Positions 49,352 through 58,243 of a stretch of 64,000 bases of DNA are shown here, piece by piece. Position numbers and translations under genes: made by a program. Position 1 is the first letter of the stretch; each line of letters begins with the position of its first letter. The notes below the pieces were generated by a model. The model saw nothing but the letters and a program-made list of their open reading frames with translations. It made no database searches and was not told where the DNA came from. This DNA comes from Mycobacterium attenuatum (GTDB taxonomy: Bacteria; Actinomycetota; Actinomycetes; Mycobacteriales; Mycobacteriaceae): assembly GCF_900566085.1 (NCBI RefSeq), contig NZ_UPHT01000110.1:1-64000 (forward strand). The letters run 5' to 3'.

Positions 49352-52300
49352 GTGTCCAGGGAACTCATGGCGCCCGGTAAGGATGCCGTGGAGACTATGT
49401 GCGCCTATTGCGGCGTGGGCTGCGGCATTGTGCTGCAGGTCACAACGGACGAGAAAACCGGAAAGCGCCACATTGCCAAGTCAATTGGCCGCACCTCCCA
49501 TCCGGCCAACTTTGGGCGATTGTGCACCAAAGGTGCCACGACGGCCGACCTGCTCGCCGCTCCCGGACGGCTGGAGTCGGCATACCTGCGCAATGACCGT
49601 GGGGAGCCCCTCGAGCCGGTCGGCATCGACGACGCCATCACCCAATGCGCCAAGCGGTTACGCGCCATCATCGAGAAACACGGCCCCGACGCAGTCGCGG
49701 TGTACGTGTCGGGGCAGATGTCGATCGAGGCCCAATACCTGGCCAACAAGCTGACCAAAGGGTTCATCGGCACCAACCAGATCGAGGCCAATTCGCGGCT
49801 GTGCATGGCCGGGGCCAGTTCGGGCTACAAGCTGTCGTTGGGCGCAGACGGGCCACCCGGCTCCTATCAGGACTTCGATCAGGCCGACGTGTTTCTGGTC
49901 ATCGGAGCCAACATGGCTGACTGCCACCCGATCCTGTTCCTGCGCATGATGGAACGCGTGCAGGCCGGCGCCAAACTGATCGTCGTCGACCCACGCCGCA
50001 CCGCGACCGCCGACAAGGCCGACCTGTTCCTGCAGATCGCTCCCGGCACCGACCTTGCGCTGCTCAACGGCTTACTGCGGCTGATCGTCGAAAACGACTA
50101 CACAGATCCGCATTTCATTGCCGAGTTCACCGAGGGTTGGGAGGCGATGCCGAGCTTTCTCGAGCAGTTCCCACCCGAAAAGGTAAGCGAAATCACCGGT
50201 CTTCCGGTCGAAGACATCCGCACCGCGGCGCGCTGGATCGGCGAAGCCACGAACTGGATGAGCTGCTGGACAATGGGACTCAACCAGAGCACCCACGGCA
50301 CCTGGAACACCAACGCGCTGTGCAACCTGCATCTGGCCACCGGCGCCATCTGCAAGCCGGGCAACGGCCCCTTCTCCCTCACCGGCCAGCCCAACGCCAT
50401 GGGCGGACGCGAAATGGGTTACATGGGGCCGGGTCTACCGGGACAGCGCTGGGTGCTCTCGGCCGCCGACCGTGAATTCGCGGAGCAGCAGTGGGGTATT
50501 CCCCACGGGTCGCTGCGCACCGAAGTCAGCGCCGGTGTGGTCGACATGTTTTCCCGGATGGCTGCCGGCGACATCAAGGCATGCTGGATCATGTGCACCA
50601 ACCCCGTTGCCACGGTGGCTAATCGGAAGACCGTGCTGGCCGGACTGGAGAAGGCCGAGTTGGTGATCAGCCAGGATGCGTTCGCCGAGACCGAGACTAA
50701 CCAGTATGCGACCGTGTTGCTGCCCGCGGCCCTGTGGGCCGAGTCCGAGGGCGTGATGGTCAATTCCGAACGAACCCTGACGCTGTTCCAGAAGGCCGTC
50801 GAGCCGGTCGGGCAGGCACTTCCGGACTGGCAGATCATCGCCCGGATCGCTTGCGAGATGGGCTATTCGGAGTCTTTCAACTACCGATCTGCCGCGGAGG
50901 TGTTCGAGGAGATCAAGCGGTTCTCGAACCCGGCGACCGGATACGACCTGCGGGGGGTCAGCTACGACAGGTTGCGGCAGACACCGTTGCAGTGGCCCTG
51001 CCCACCCGAAAGCAGTGGCCGCAGCCCGATCCGCTACCGCAACGACGGAGTCAGCCAGACGCTGCTGGTTCGTGACGACGGCACGGTGCCGCCGTTGGCG
51101 TTCCCCACCGCCAGTGGACGTGCGGTGTTCTTCGCCCGTCCCCATCTGCTGCCCGAGGAGATGCCCGACGGTGACTACCCGTTCCTGCTCAACACCGGAC
51201 GCCTGCCCCACCAGTGGCACACACTGACCAAGACCGGGAAGGTCGCCAAACTCAACAAGCTCAACCCGGGACCGTTTGTCGAGATACACCCCGATGATGC
51301 CGCACAACTGCATGTCTGCGACGGCGACGACGTCGAGATAGCGTCTCGTCGCGGCCGCGCGGTGCTGCCCGCTCTGGTCACCGACCGGGTGCGGCCCGGC
51401 AACTGTTTTGCTCCCTTCCACTGGAACGACGTCTTCGGCGAGTATCTCTCGATCAATGCCGTGACCAACGACGCCGTCGACCCGATATCGCGGCAACCGG
51501 AATACAAGGCGTGTGCGGTCACCTTGACCAAGGTCGCCCAAACAGCGGTCCGCCCACGTTCGGCAGACGAACCCAGCGGGGCCGGCGCACCCGAGCCGAG
51601 ATTGCTCACCGACACCCCGTGCCTCGATGTGGCCGACATCGACGCGCTCGCCGAATTCCTCGGAGTGGCAAGCGAACCGATGCCCCAGTTCGGTCCGTTC
51701 GCTCGTTCCTATCTTGCCGGTCTACTGGCGGGGCTGCGCACCGAAACCGGTCGGCGGATGGCCGGGGTACCCACCGTGCCGGTCAGCGCTCCCTTCGACA
51801 CGCCCACCCGACTGTGGCTGGACGGATTACTGGCGGGGATGTTCGCGCGCGCCGAGACGCCGCAACCGGCGTCGGCCGGGCGGCCCCACGGCGCCGACGG
51901 CTATCGCGAAAAGCCCACTGCGGCAATTGCCCCAATCGTGGTGCTATGGGCGTCGCAAACCGGGACCGCCGAAGAGCTCGCCGCTGATGTCGTCGCGCAA
52001 CTGCGCGCGGCCCAACTGCCGGTCGCGCTGCACGGCATGGATGAGTTCCCGGTGTCGCAGCTGCCGGTCACCGAGCAGCTGCTGCTGATCACCAGCACCA
52101 CCGGCGACGGTGACCCACCGGACAACGGTGCAGCTTTCTGGCGGGCGCTGTCGGCTGAAACCGCGCCGCAGCTGGCCGGTACTCGTTATGCCATTCTGGC
52201 ACTGGGCGATTCGAACTATGGCAACTTCTGCGGTCACGGGCGGGCGCTGGATCAGCGCCTGGCCGAGCTGGGCGCGACCCGCATCGTCGACCGCGTCGAC

Positions 52301-53557
52301 TGCGAACCCGACTACGAGGACCCCGCCACCGGCTGGCTGAGCGAGGTTCTGCACGAACTGCGCGGCGCCGAGTCGACCATCGGCACACAGCATCAGGTGT
52401 CGTCGATGGCCACCCGAACGCCGCCGAGGTACACCAAAAAGAATCCGCTGGTGACCAGCGTGGTCCGTAACACCATCCTCAGTATGCCCCGTTCGGCAAA
52501 AGATGTGCGGCAGATGGTTTTTCACGTGCCTGAGCAAACGGTCAGCTACGAGGCCGGCGACGCCTTGGGGGTGTGGCCACACAACGACGAGCGCTTTGTC
52601 GACGAATGGCTGACGGTGACCGGATTGGACGGCCGCACCCAAGTCGAGGTCGCCAACCACGAATCGATGTCGCTGCGTGCGGCATTGACCGCTCGGCTCG
52701 AGATCGCTCACATCAGCTCCGATCTGCTGAGCTTCGTCGCGCGGCGCACCAAAGATCGCGGCGTTGCGCAACAGCTCGACACCTTGATGCGCCCGGAAAA
52801 CAAAGCCGCGCTTGCCGATTGGTCATGGGGCCGTCAGTCGGTCGACCTGCTGGCCCGGGCTCCGGTCGCCGCGACCCCCGCCGAGTGGCTGGCCGTGCTC
52901 AAACCGCTTCAGCCGCGGCTGTATTCGATTTCATCGAGCCCCAAACAGCACCCAGGGGAAGTGCACCTGACCGTGTCACCGGTGCGGTACAACTTTCACG
53001 GTGTGCCCCGGCGCGGGGTGTGCTCGACCTATCTGGCCGACCGCTGCCCCAGCGACGAAATCGCGGTCTATGTCAAGAGATCCAGCAATTTCCGGCCTCC
53101 CGGTGACCCGCATACACCCATGATCATGATCGGTCCGGGCACCGGCATCGCGCCCTTCCGGGCTTTCCTGCAGGAGCGGCGCGCGCTCGGCCACACCGGG
53201 CCCAACTGGCTGTTCTTCGGCGAGCAGCACGCCGCCACCGATTTCTACTACCGCGAGGAGATCTCGGCGATGCACGCCGACGGCTTCCTCACCGAACTCG
53301 ACCTGGCATTCTCGCGCGATCAGCAGGAGAAGGTCTACGTGCAGCACCTGATGCGCCGCCGCGGGGCGCAGCTGTGGCAATGGCTGCAGGACGGCGCGCA
53401 ATTATACGTCTGCGGCACTGCCGACCCGATGGCTAAGGATGTCGACCGCGCGCTGTGTGAAATCGCCGCCGAGCACGGACACCTCGAGGCCGAAGCGGCC
53501 ACCGCCTTCGTGCAGTCGCTGAGCGCGGCCAAGCGCTACCACCGCGACGTCTACTGA
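49352..53557 (+). CDS. nasN: Assimilatory nitrate reductase fused to diflavin reductase
   Basis: GTG 49352 gives 1401 aa. Residues about 10-75 bind a [4Fe-4S] cluster (CAYCGVGCGI, fourth Cys at about 58). About 75-620 is the molybdopterin guanine dinucleotide catalytic domain (GQMSIEAQYLANKL, SRLCMAGASSGYK), and about 620-740 the dinucleotide-binding C-domain (TGRLPHQWHTLTKTGK). About 860-1010 is a flavodoxin FMN domain (LWASQTGTAEELA), and about 1030-1401 an FAD/NADPH module (GPGTGIAPFRAFLQERR, ending YHRDVY). It should reduce nitrate to nitrite from NADPH without a partner. The architecture resembles M. smegmatis NasN (MSMEG_4206), from memory. NarK1 is nearby and a candidate GlnR box lies upstream. 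Confidence 0.9.
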   Translation: MSRELMAPGKDAVETMCAYCGVGCGIVLQVTTDEKTGKRHIAKSIGRTSHPANFGRLCTKGATTADLLAAPGRLESAYLRNDRGEPLEPVGIDDAITQCAKRLRAIIEKHGPDAVAVYVSGQMSIEAQYLANKLTKGFIGTNQIEANSRLCMAGASSGYKLSLGADGPPGSYQDFDQADVFLVIGANMADCHPILFLRMMERVQAGAKLIVVDPRRTATADKADLFLQIAPGTDLALLNGLLRLIVENDYTDPHFIAEFTEGWEAMPSFLEQFPPEKVSEITGLPVEDIRTAARWIGEATNWMSCWTMGLNQSTHGTWNTNALCNLHLATGAICKPGNGPFSLTGQPNAMGGREMGYMGPGLPGQRWVLSAADREFAEQQWGIPHGSLRTEVSAGVVDMFSRMAAGDIKACWIMCTNPVATVANRKTVLAGLEKAELVISQDAFAETETNQYATVLLPAALWAESEGVMVNSERTLTLFQKAVEPVGQALPDWQIIARIACEMGYSESFNYRSAAEVFEEIKRFSNPATGYDLRGVSYDRLRQTPLQWPCPPESSGRSPIRYRNDGVSQTLLVRDDGTVPPLAFPTASGRAVFFARPHLLPEEMPDGDYPFLLNTGRLPHQWHTLTKTGKVAKLNKLNPGPFVEIHPDDAAQLHVCDGDDVEIASRRGRAVLPALVTDRVRPGNCFAPFHWNDVFGEYLSINAVTNDAVDPISRQPEYKACAVTLTKVAQTAVRPRSADEPSGAGAPEPRLLTDTPCLDVADIDALAEFLGVASEPMPQFGPFARSYLAGLLAGLRTETGRRMAGVPTVPVSAPFDTPTRLWLDGLLAGMFARAETPQPASAGRPHGADGYREKPTAAIAPIVVLWASQTGTAEELAADVVAQLRAAQLPVALHGMDEFPVSQLPVTEQLLLITSTTGDGDPPDNGAAFWRALSAETAPQLAGTRYAILALGDSNYGNFCGHGRALDQRLAELGATRIVDRVDCEPDYEDPATGWLSEVLHELRGAESTIGTQHQVSSMATRTPPRYTKKNPLVTSVVRNTILSMPRSAKDVRQMVFHVPEQTVSYEAGDALGVWPHNDERFVDEWLTVTGLDGRTQVEVANHESMSLRAALTARLEIAHISSDLLSFVARRTKDRGVAQQLDTLMRPENKAALADWSWGRQSVDLLARAPVAATPAEWLAVLKPLQPRLYSISSSPKQHPGEVHLTVSPVRYNFHGVPRRGVCSTYLADRCPSDEIAVYVKRSSNFRPPGDPHTPMIMIGPGTGIAPFRAFLQERRALGHTGPNWLFFGEQHAATDFYYREEISAMHADGFLTELDLAFSRDQQEKVYVQHLMRRRGAQLWQWLQDGAQLYVCGTADPMAKDVDRALCEIAAEHGHLEAEAATAFVQSLSAAKRYHRDVY

Positions 53558-53632
53558 CCCAGCTGCTCTGCGCCGGGCTTTCGCGGGGTTACCGTGATTT
53601 GACGCCTCGTCAGGTCACGGACGGAGATGGTG

Positions 53633-55279
53633 ATGAGCGACGCCCGCGTGCCCCGGTTTCCGGCCGCACTGTCCACGCCGAGCCTCAATCGCGGGGTCGG
53701 CTTCACCCACGAGCAGCGCCGACAGCTCGGGCTCGTCGGTCGGCTTCCGTCCGCGGTGCTCACCCTGGACCAGCAGGCCGACCGGGTGTGGCATCAATTG
53801 CAGAGCCTGGCCACTGATCTGGGCCGTAACCTGCTGTTGGAGCAGCTGCATTACCGCCACGAATTGCTCTACTACAAGGTGCTGATCGATCATCTGCCCG
53901 AACTGATGCCGGTGGTGTACACGCCCACGGTCGGGGAGGCGATCCAACGGTTCTCCGATGAATACCGCGGGCAGCGCGGGCTGTTCCTGAGCATCGACGA
54001 ACCCGACGATGTCGCGGTCGCATTCCAAACCCTGGGCCTCGGACCCGACGACGTCGACCTGATCGTGTGCACCGACGCCGAAGCCATCCTGGGCATCGGT
54101 GATTGGGGGGTGGGCGGCATCCAGATCGCGGTGGGCAAATTGGCGCTCTATACCGCCGGCGGCGGCATCGATCCCCGCCGCTGCTTGGCGGTCTCGCTCG
54201 ACGTCGGCACCGACAACGAGCAGCTGTTGCAGGACCCGTTCTATCTGGGCAATCGGCACGCCCGGCGCAGCGGCGCCGAATACGACGAGTTCATCGAGCG
54301 CTACATCGAAGCCGCACACCGGATGTTTCCCGGGGCGATGCTGCACTTCGAGGACTTCGGGCCGGCGAATGCGCGGATGATTCTGCAAACCTTCGGCACC
54401 CGGTACTGCGTCTTCAACGACGACGTCCAAGGGACCGGCGCGGTGGTCGTGGCGGCCATTGACGGGGGCTCACATGTCACCGGTGCCGCTGTCTGCGACC
54501 AGACGGTGATCGTGTTCGGGGCCGGCACCGCAGGCATGGGTGTCGCCGATCAGATCCGCGACGCCATGGTCGCCGACGGCGCCAGCGTCGAGCAGGCGAC
54601 ATCACAGATCTGGGCCATCGACAAGCAGGGGCTGCTGTTCGACGATATGGCCGACCTGCGGGACTTCCAGCTGCCGTACGCCAAAAGCCGTAGCCGGCTG
54701 GGTGTCCGGGCCGCGGCACGGGTTGGACTGATCGACGCGATCAAGCTGGCCTCGCCCACCGTCTTGCTGGGCGCCTCGACGGTCTCCGGTGCATTTACCC
54801 AGGAGGTCGTCGAAGCGATGACGGCGTGCTGCCAGCGCCCGATGATCTTTCCCCTGTCCAACCCGACCTCGCGCATGGAAGCCATGCCGGCCGATGTGCT
54901 GACGTGGTCGAACGGAAAGGCATTGGTGGCCACCGGCACCCCGGTCGCGCCCGTCGAATACAACGGCACCACCTACACCATCGGCCAGGCCAACAACGTG
55001 CTGGCGTTTCCGGGGATCGGTTTGGGTGTCGTCGTGGCCGGAGCCCGGCTGCTGACCCAGGGCATGCTGCGCGCAGCGGCTAAAGCCCTTGCGTGCCGGG
55101 CCAATCCGGCCAAGACCGGGGACGCTCTGTTGCCCGACGTATCGGACCTGCGGAGCATCTCCGCGAGTGTCGCCGAGGCCGTCTACCATGCGGCCGGCCA
55201 GGACGGCGTCGCCACCAGGACCCATGACGACGTCCAGCAAGCCATCGCCGACACCATGTGGCTGCCGATCTACGACTAA
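53633..55279 (+). CDS. mez: NAD(P)-dependent malic enzyme
   Basis: ATG 53633 gives 548 aa, equal to the recalled length of Rv2332; ATG 53627 would add two residues. It has the malate-binding YTPTVGEAIQRFSDEYRG, the metal-site segment HFEDFGPANARMIL followed by FNDDVQGTGAVV, and the Rossmann VFGAGTAGMGVADQI. It makes pyruvate and NAD(P)H from malate. It follows the NADPH-using nitrate reductase by 75 bp on the same strand and may share its transcript. Confidence 0.95.
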   Translation: MSDARVPRFPAALSTPSLNRGVGFTHEQRRQLGLVGRLPSAVLTLDQQADRVWHQLQSLATDLGRNLLLEQLHYRHELLYYKVLIDHLPELMPVVYTPTVGEAIQRFSDEYRGQRGLFLSIDEPDDVAVAFQTLGLGPDDVDLIVCTDAEAILGIGDWGVGGIQIAVGKLALYTAGGGIDPRRCLAVSLDVGTDNEQLLQDPFYLGNRHARRSGAEYDEFIERYIEAAHRMFPGAMLHFEDFGPANARMILQTFGTRYCVFNDDVQGTGAVVVAAIDGGSHVTGAAVCDQTVIVFGAGTAGMGVADQIRDAMVADGASVEQATSQIWAIDKQGLLFDDMADLRDFQLPYAKSRSRLGVRAAARVGLIDAIKLASPTVLLGASTVSGAFTQEVVEAMTACCQRPMIFPLSNPTSRMEAMPADVLTWSNGKALVATGTPVAPVEYNGTTYTIGQANNVLAFPGIGLGVVVAGARLLTQGMLRAAAKALACRANPAKTGDALLPDVSDLRSISASVAEAVYHAAGQDGVATRTHDDVQQAIADTMWLPIYD

Positions 55280-55297
55280 CCCGGGGCGCGATCCGGC

Positions 55298-55480
55298 TCA
55301 GCCGCCGTTGGCGCTCGGCGATACGCGTACCGCATCGACGCACCTGTCGATCTCACCCAAGGTGTTGTAGAACGCGAACGAAGCGCGAACAGTGGCCTCC
55401 AGGCCGTGGCTCCCCCGGATCGACCGGGCGGCGATGGCCGGCGGCATGGCGGCGGGGCTCGGCCACGCCCGCGTCACGTT
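55298..55480 (-). pseudogene. Remnant of a class-V aminotransferase (cysteine desulfurase)
   Basis: The minus-strand frame before the stop at 55298 reads SHGLEATVRASFAFYNTLGE followed by IDRCVDAVRVSP, the conserved C-terminus of SufS/Csd-type cysteine desulfurases (consensus ATVRASxxxYNTxxEID). Upstream the similarity fades within about 60 codons. The intact gene has been lost. It lies between mez and the cysteine regulon leader, suggesting an older sulfur gene here. Confidence 0.6.
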
Positions 55481-55513
55481 CGCTGAGCCGATCAGCAGAT
55501 ATGCGCCATGCCC

Positions 55514-55519
55514 TATAGT
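55514..55519 (+). promoter_or_regulatory. -10 box of the cysteine attenuator transcript
   Basis: TATAGT at 55514-55519 ends 7 bp before ATG 55527. This is the spacing expected for a leaderless mRNA beginning at the ATG, the usual mode for mycobacterial leader peptides of this type. Confidence 0.65.
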
Positions 55520-55526
55520 GGATGGC

Positions 55527-55598
55527 ATGCAACAGGCCGTACCGCTGCGCTTTGTCCGTACGCGCTGCATCGCCGTGGACTGTTGTTGTTGCTGTTGA
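55527..55598 (+). CDS. Leaderless poly-cysteine leader peptide (attenuator uORF)
   Basis: The 23-codon ORF encodes a peptide ending VDCCCCC and a TGA stop; the five codons before the stop are TGT TGT TGT TGC TGT. Published work that I recall on mycobacteria describes leaderless poly-cysteine sORFs as cysteine-responsive attenuators: slow Cys decoding lets the downstream operon be expressed. Here the downstream genes are a 139-aa ORF, cysK1 and cysE, exactly the pathway for cysteine synthesis. No database evidence was checked; the assignment rests on sequence and position. Confidence 0.85.
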   Translation: MQQAVPLRFVRTRCIAVDCCCCC

Positions 55599-55698
55599 TT
55601 CCTGACGCCTTCTGACCGTTCAGCAATCGGCGCGCTCCGGCGCTTCACCCCATGAGGACGCGCGCAATCCGAAGTCTTCAGGAAGAGCAACCGATCCC

Positions 55699-56118
55699 AT
55701 GACTGTCCTGTCCATCCCCCGCCGTGCGCTGCCTGCTGCGGCGGCCCGCCGACGCAAGGCCTGCTCGCTGGAATTCGCGGGCATCGCGGCGCAGCGCCCG
55801 TCGCCCCACCGCCCGGGCTCCCGGTCGGCGCAGCCACATCTGGACACCCGGCCGCTCAATGCGCCCATCGCGGTGCCGGTACTGACCTTCGAATTCGACG
55901 TGCGGCCTCGGGCGGGCGGCTATTGGCTGCGGACGGCCTCCGACGCGCCCGTGGCGGTGAAGCCGCAGAAGTCCGCGGATTGCCTTGTCGGGCAAGACAT
56001 TGCAACCCAGCCGCTGACACCGGTTTCAGTCACGACACCCGCGCACGTGACAATCGAGTTCGACATCAACTGGCAGGCCGCCGAGGCCCGCGCCGACATC
56101 GCTGGAGACCGCCAATGA
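55699..56118 (+). CDS. Hypothetical protein coupled to cysK1
   Basis: ATG 55699, with AGGAAG upstream, gives 139 aa. The N-terminal half is rich in Ala/Arg/Pro; the second half (VPVLTFEFDVRPRAGGYWLR, VTIEFDINWQAAEARADIAG) is strand-like. I do not recognise the family. The stop TGA overlaps the cysK1 ATG (ATGA 55115 type overlap, at 56115-56118), so cysK1 translation depends on its reading. The ORF lies between the poly-cysteine leader and cysK1, so it is inside the attenuated unit and may mainly mediate coupling. Confidence 0.6.
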   Translation: MTVLSIPRRALPAAAARRRKACSLEFAGIAAQRPSPHRPGSRSAQPHLDTRPLNAPIAVPVLTFEFDVRPRAGGYWLRTASDAPVAVKPQKSADCLVGQDIATQPLTPVSVTTPAHVTIEFDINWQAAEARADIAGDRQ

Positions 56119-57047
56119 CCATCGCCGAGAACATCACCCAACTGATCGGGGGCACGCCGCTGGTGCGGCTGCGACGGGTCACCGACGGCGCAGTGGCCGA
56201 CGTGGTGGCCAAGCTGGAATCCTTCAATCCGGCGGGAAGTGTGAAGGACCGCATCGGCGTCGCGATGATCGACGCCGCCGAGAAGGCGGGCCTGATCAAG
56301 CCGGACACAATCATCCTCGAACCAACGAGCGGAAACACCGGCATCGCGCTGGCGATGGTGGCGGCCGCTCGCGGGTACCAATGCGTGCTCACCATGCCCG
56401 ACACCATGAGCATCGAGCGACGCATGCTGCTGCGCGCCTACGGCGCTGAGTTGGTGCTCACGCCGGGCGCCGAGGGCATGGCCGGCGCCATCGCCAAGGC
56501 CGAGGAACTGGCCAAGACCGACGAGCGGTATTTCATCCCGCAGCAATTCGAGAATCCGGCCAACCCCGCGGTTCACGCGGTGACGACGGCCGAGGAGGTG
56601 TGGAAGGACACCGACGGCAAGGTCGACATCTTCGTGTCGGGTATCGGCACCGGCGGCACCATCACCGGTGTCGCGCAGGTCATCAAGGAACGGCGGCCGT
56701 CGGCGCAGTTCGTCGCCGTGGAACCGGCCGCGTCGCCGGTGCTGTCCGGAGGCCAGAAGGGACCGCACCCGATTCAGGGCATCGGCGCCGGGTTCGTTCC
56801 GCCGGTTTTGGACCTGGGCCTGGTGGACGAGGTCATCACCGTCGCCAACGACGACGCGTTCGACCTGGCCCGCCGACTGGCCAAGGAGGAAGGGTTGCTG
56901 GTTGGCATCTCCTCGGGCGCGGCCGTGTGGGCCGCGGTGGAAGTGGCCCGTAGGCCGCAAAACGCCGGCAAACTCGTGGTCGTCGTTCTGCCCGACTTCG
57001 GCGAGCGCTATCTGAGCACACCGTTATTTGCGGACCTGAGCGATTAG
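56115..57047 (+). CDS. cysK1: O-acetylserine sulfhydrylase CysK1
   Basis: This 310-aa PLP enzyme (Rv2334 length) shows the PLP-lysine segment FNPAGSVKDRIGVAM, the substrate loop TSGNTGIAL and the phosphate-cup GIGTGGTITG. It converts O-acetylserine plus sulfide to cysteine. It is coupled to the upstream 139-aa ORF by a 4-bp overlap and to cysE 2 bp downstream, so the operon makes both substrate and product. Cysteine attenuation by the leader ORF is expected. Confidence 0.96.
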   Translation: MTIAENITQLIGGTPLVRLRRVTDGAVADVVAKLESFNPAGSVKDRIGVAMIDAAEKAGLIKPDTIILEPTSGNTGIALAMVAAARGYQCVLTMPDTMSIERRMLLRAYGAELVLTPGAEGMAGAIAKAEELAKTDERYFIPQQFENPANPAVHAVTTAEEVWKDTDGKVDIFVSGIGTGGTITGVAQVIKERRPSAQFVAVEPAASPVLSGGQKGPHPIQGIGAGFVPPVLDLGLVDEVITVANDDAFDLARRLAKEEGLLVGISSGAAVWAAVEVARRPQNAGKLVVVVLPDFGERYLSTPLFADLSD

Positions 57048-57049
57048 CC

Positions 57050-57736
57050 ATGCTGGCGCAGATTCGACGCGACATTCGGGTGGCCAGACAGCGCGACCCG
57101 GCCCGGCCGACCACGTTGGAGGTCATCTTCAGCTATCCTGGCGTGCACGCGGTGTGGGGCCACCGGATCAGCCACTGGTTGTGGCGGCACAACGCGCGGC
57201 TTGCCGCTCGGGCGTTAGCCGAACTCACCCGCATCCTGACCGGTGTCGACATCCATCCCGGCGCCGTCCTGGGCTCCGGCCTGTTCATCGACCACGCGAC
57301 CGGCTTGGTCATCGGTGAGACCGCAGAAGTGGGTGATGACGTCACGCTCTATCACGGCGTCACGCTCGGCGGCACCGGAACCGATATCGGTAAACGCCAC
57401 CCCACCGTCGGTGACCGGGTGATCATCGGAGCCGGCGCCAAGATCCTGGGCCCGATCAAGATCGGCGACGGCAGCCGGATCGGCGCCAATTCCGTTGTGG
57501 TGAAAGAAGTTCCATCCGGCTCAGTGGTGGTCGGTGTCCCCGGCCAAGTCATCAGCCGCAACGGTTCGTCCGGACACGACGACTCATTGCTGCCCGACTT
57601 GGTGGGGGTGAGCCTGCAGTCGCTGCTCACCCGGGTGGCCCGCCTGGAGGCCAAAACCGACGACCATCCACCGGCCGGACGGGTGATTCGGCCACCCGAG
57701 GCCGGGGTATGGCATGGCGAAGATTTCTCCATCTGA
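57050..57736 (+). CDS. cysE: Serine O-acetyltransferase CysE
   Basis: This 228-aa protein has the N-terminal helical domain (RQRDPARPTTLEVIFSYPGV, HRISHWLWRHNARLAARALA) and the left-handed beta-helix of hexapeptide repeats (IDHATGLVIGETAEVGDDVT, LYHGVTLGGTG, IGAGAKILGPIKIGDGSRIG). It acetylates serine with acetyl-CoA and forms the cysteine synthase complex with CysK1. It corresponds to Rv2335. Confidence 0.96.
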   Translation: MLAQIRRDIRVARQRDPARPTTLEVIFSYPGVHAVWGHRISHWLWRHNARLAARALAELTRILTGVDIHPGAVLGSGLFIDHATGLVIGETAEVGDDVTLYHGVTLGGTGTDIGKRHPTVGDRVIIGAGAKILGPIKIGDGSRIGANSVVVKEVPSGSVVVGVPGQVISRNGSSGHDDSLLPDLVGVSLQSLLTRVARLEAKTDDHPPAGRVIRPPEAGVWHGEDFSI

Positions 57737-57787
57737 TCCAGCTGAGGAAGGCCCCACCTTGACGACGACGCAACGCGGGGCCGGACG

Positions 57788-58207
57788 ATGAGCTCGATCG
57801 CGGTGGCCTCGGCTGCGCTCGTCGCAGCGTTGACAGCCGCGACGGTGATCGGCTGGGCGATCAATCGGCGTTCGGGAGTGTTGCGGCAAGCCGAGGGCGC
57901 GGCTCATCAGGACGCCTCCGGTCTCGGCCTGTCCGGCACGGGTCCCACCGTCGTGCACTTCAGCGCCGCGTGGTGCGGTCCGTGCGCCGCGGTGCGCCGC
58001 GTGGTCGACCAGGTGTGCGCCGACCTGCCCGATGTGGCACACGTTGAGATCGATATCGACGCCAGTCCGGTAGCCGCACGTCGGATGGCCGTGTTGTCGC
58101 TACCCACTACGTTGATCTTCGACGCGGACGGGCGGCAGCTGTACCGCACCGCCGGCGTGCCGAAGGTTGCCGATCTGCGATCGGCGTTGCAGCCGCTGCT
58201 CACCTGA
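57788..58207 (+). CDS. Thioredoxin-family protein with N-terminal membrane helix
   Basis: ATG 57788 gives 139 aa. Residues about 4-22 (IAVASAALVAALTAATVIGW) form a membrane anchor. The thioredoxin core follows with the catalytic WCGPC in FSAAWCGPCAAVRRVVDQ and the cis-Pro segment LSLPTTLIFDADGRQL. It is probably a membrane-tethered disulfide reductase. It lies 51 bp after cysE and 36 bp before the DUF4395 gene, a pairing found in other mycobacteria. Confidence 0.88.
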   Translation: MSSIAVASAALVAALTAATVIGWAINRRSGVLRQAEGAAHQDASGLGLSGTGPTVVHFSAAWCGPCAAVRRVVDQVCADLPDVAHVEIDIDASPVAARRMAVLSLPTTLIFDADGRQLYRTAGVPKVADLRSALQPLLT

Positions 58208-58243
58208 CATCGTTGGCCAAGGATTCGGGAAGGAGCAGTGTTG

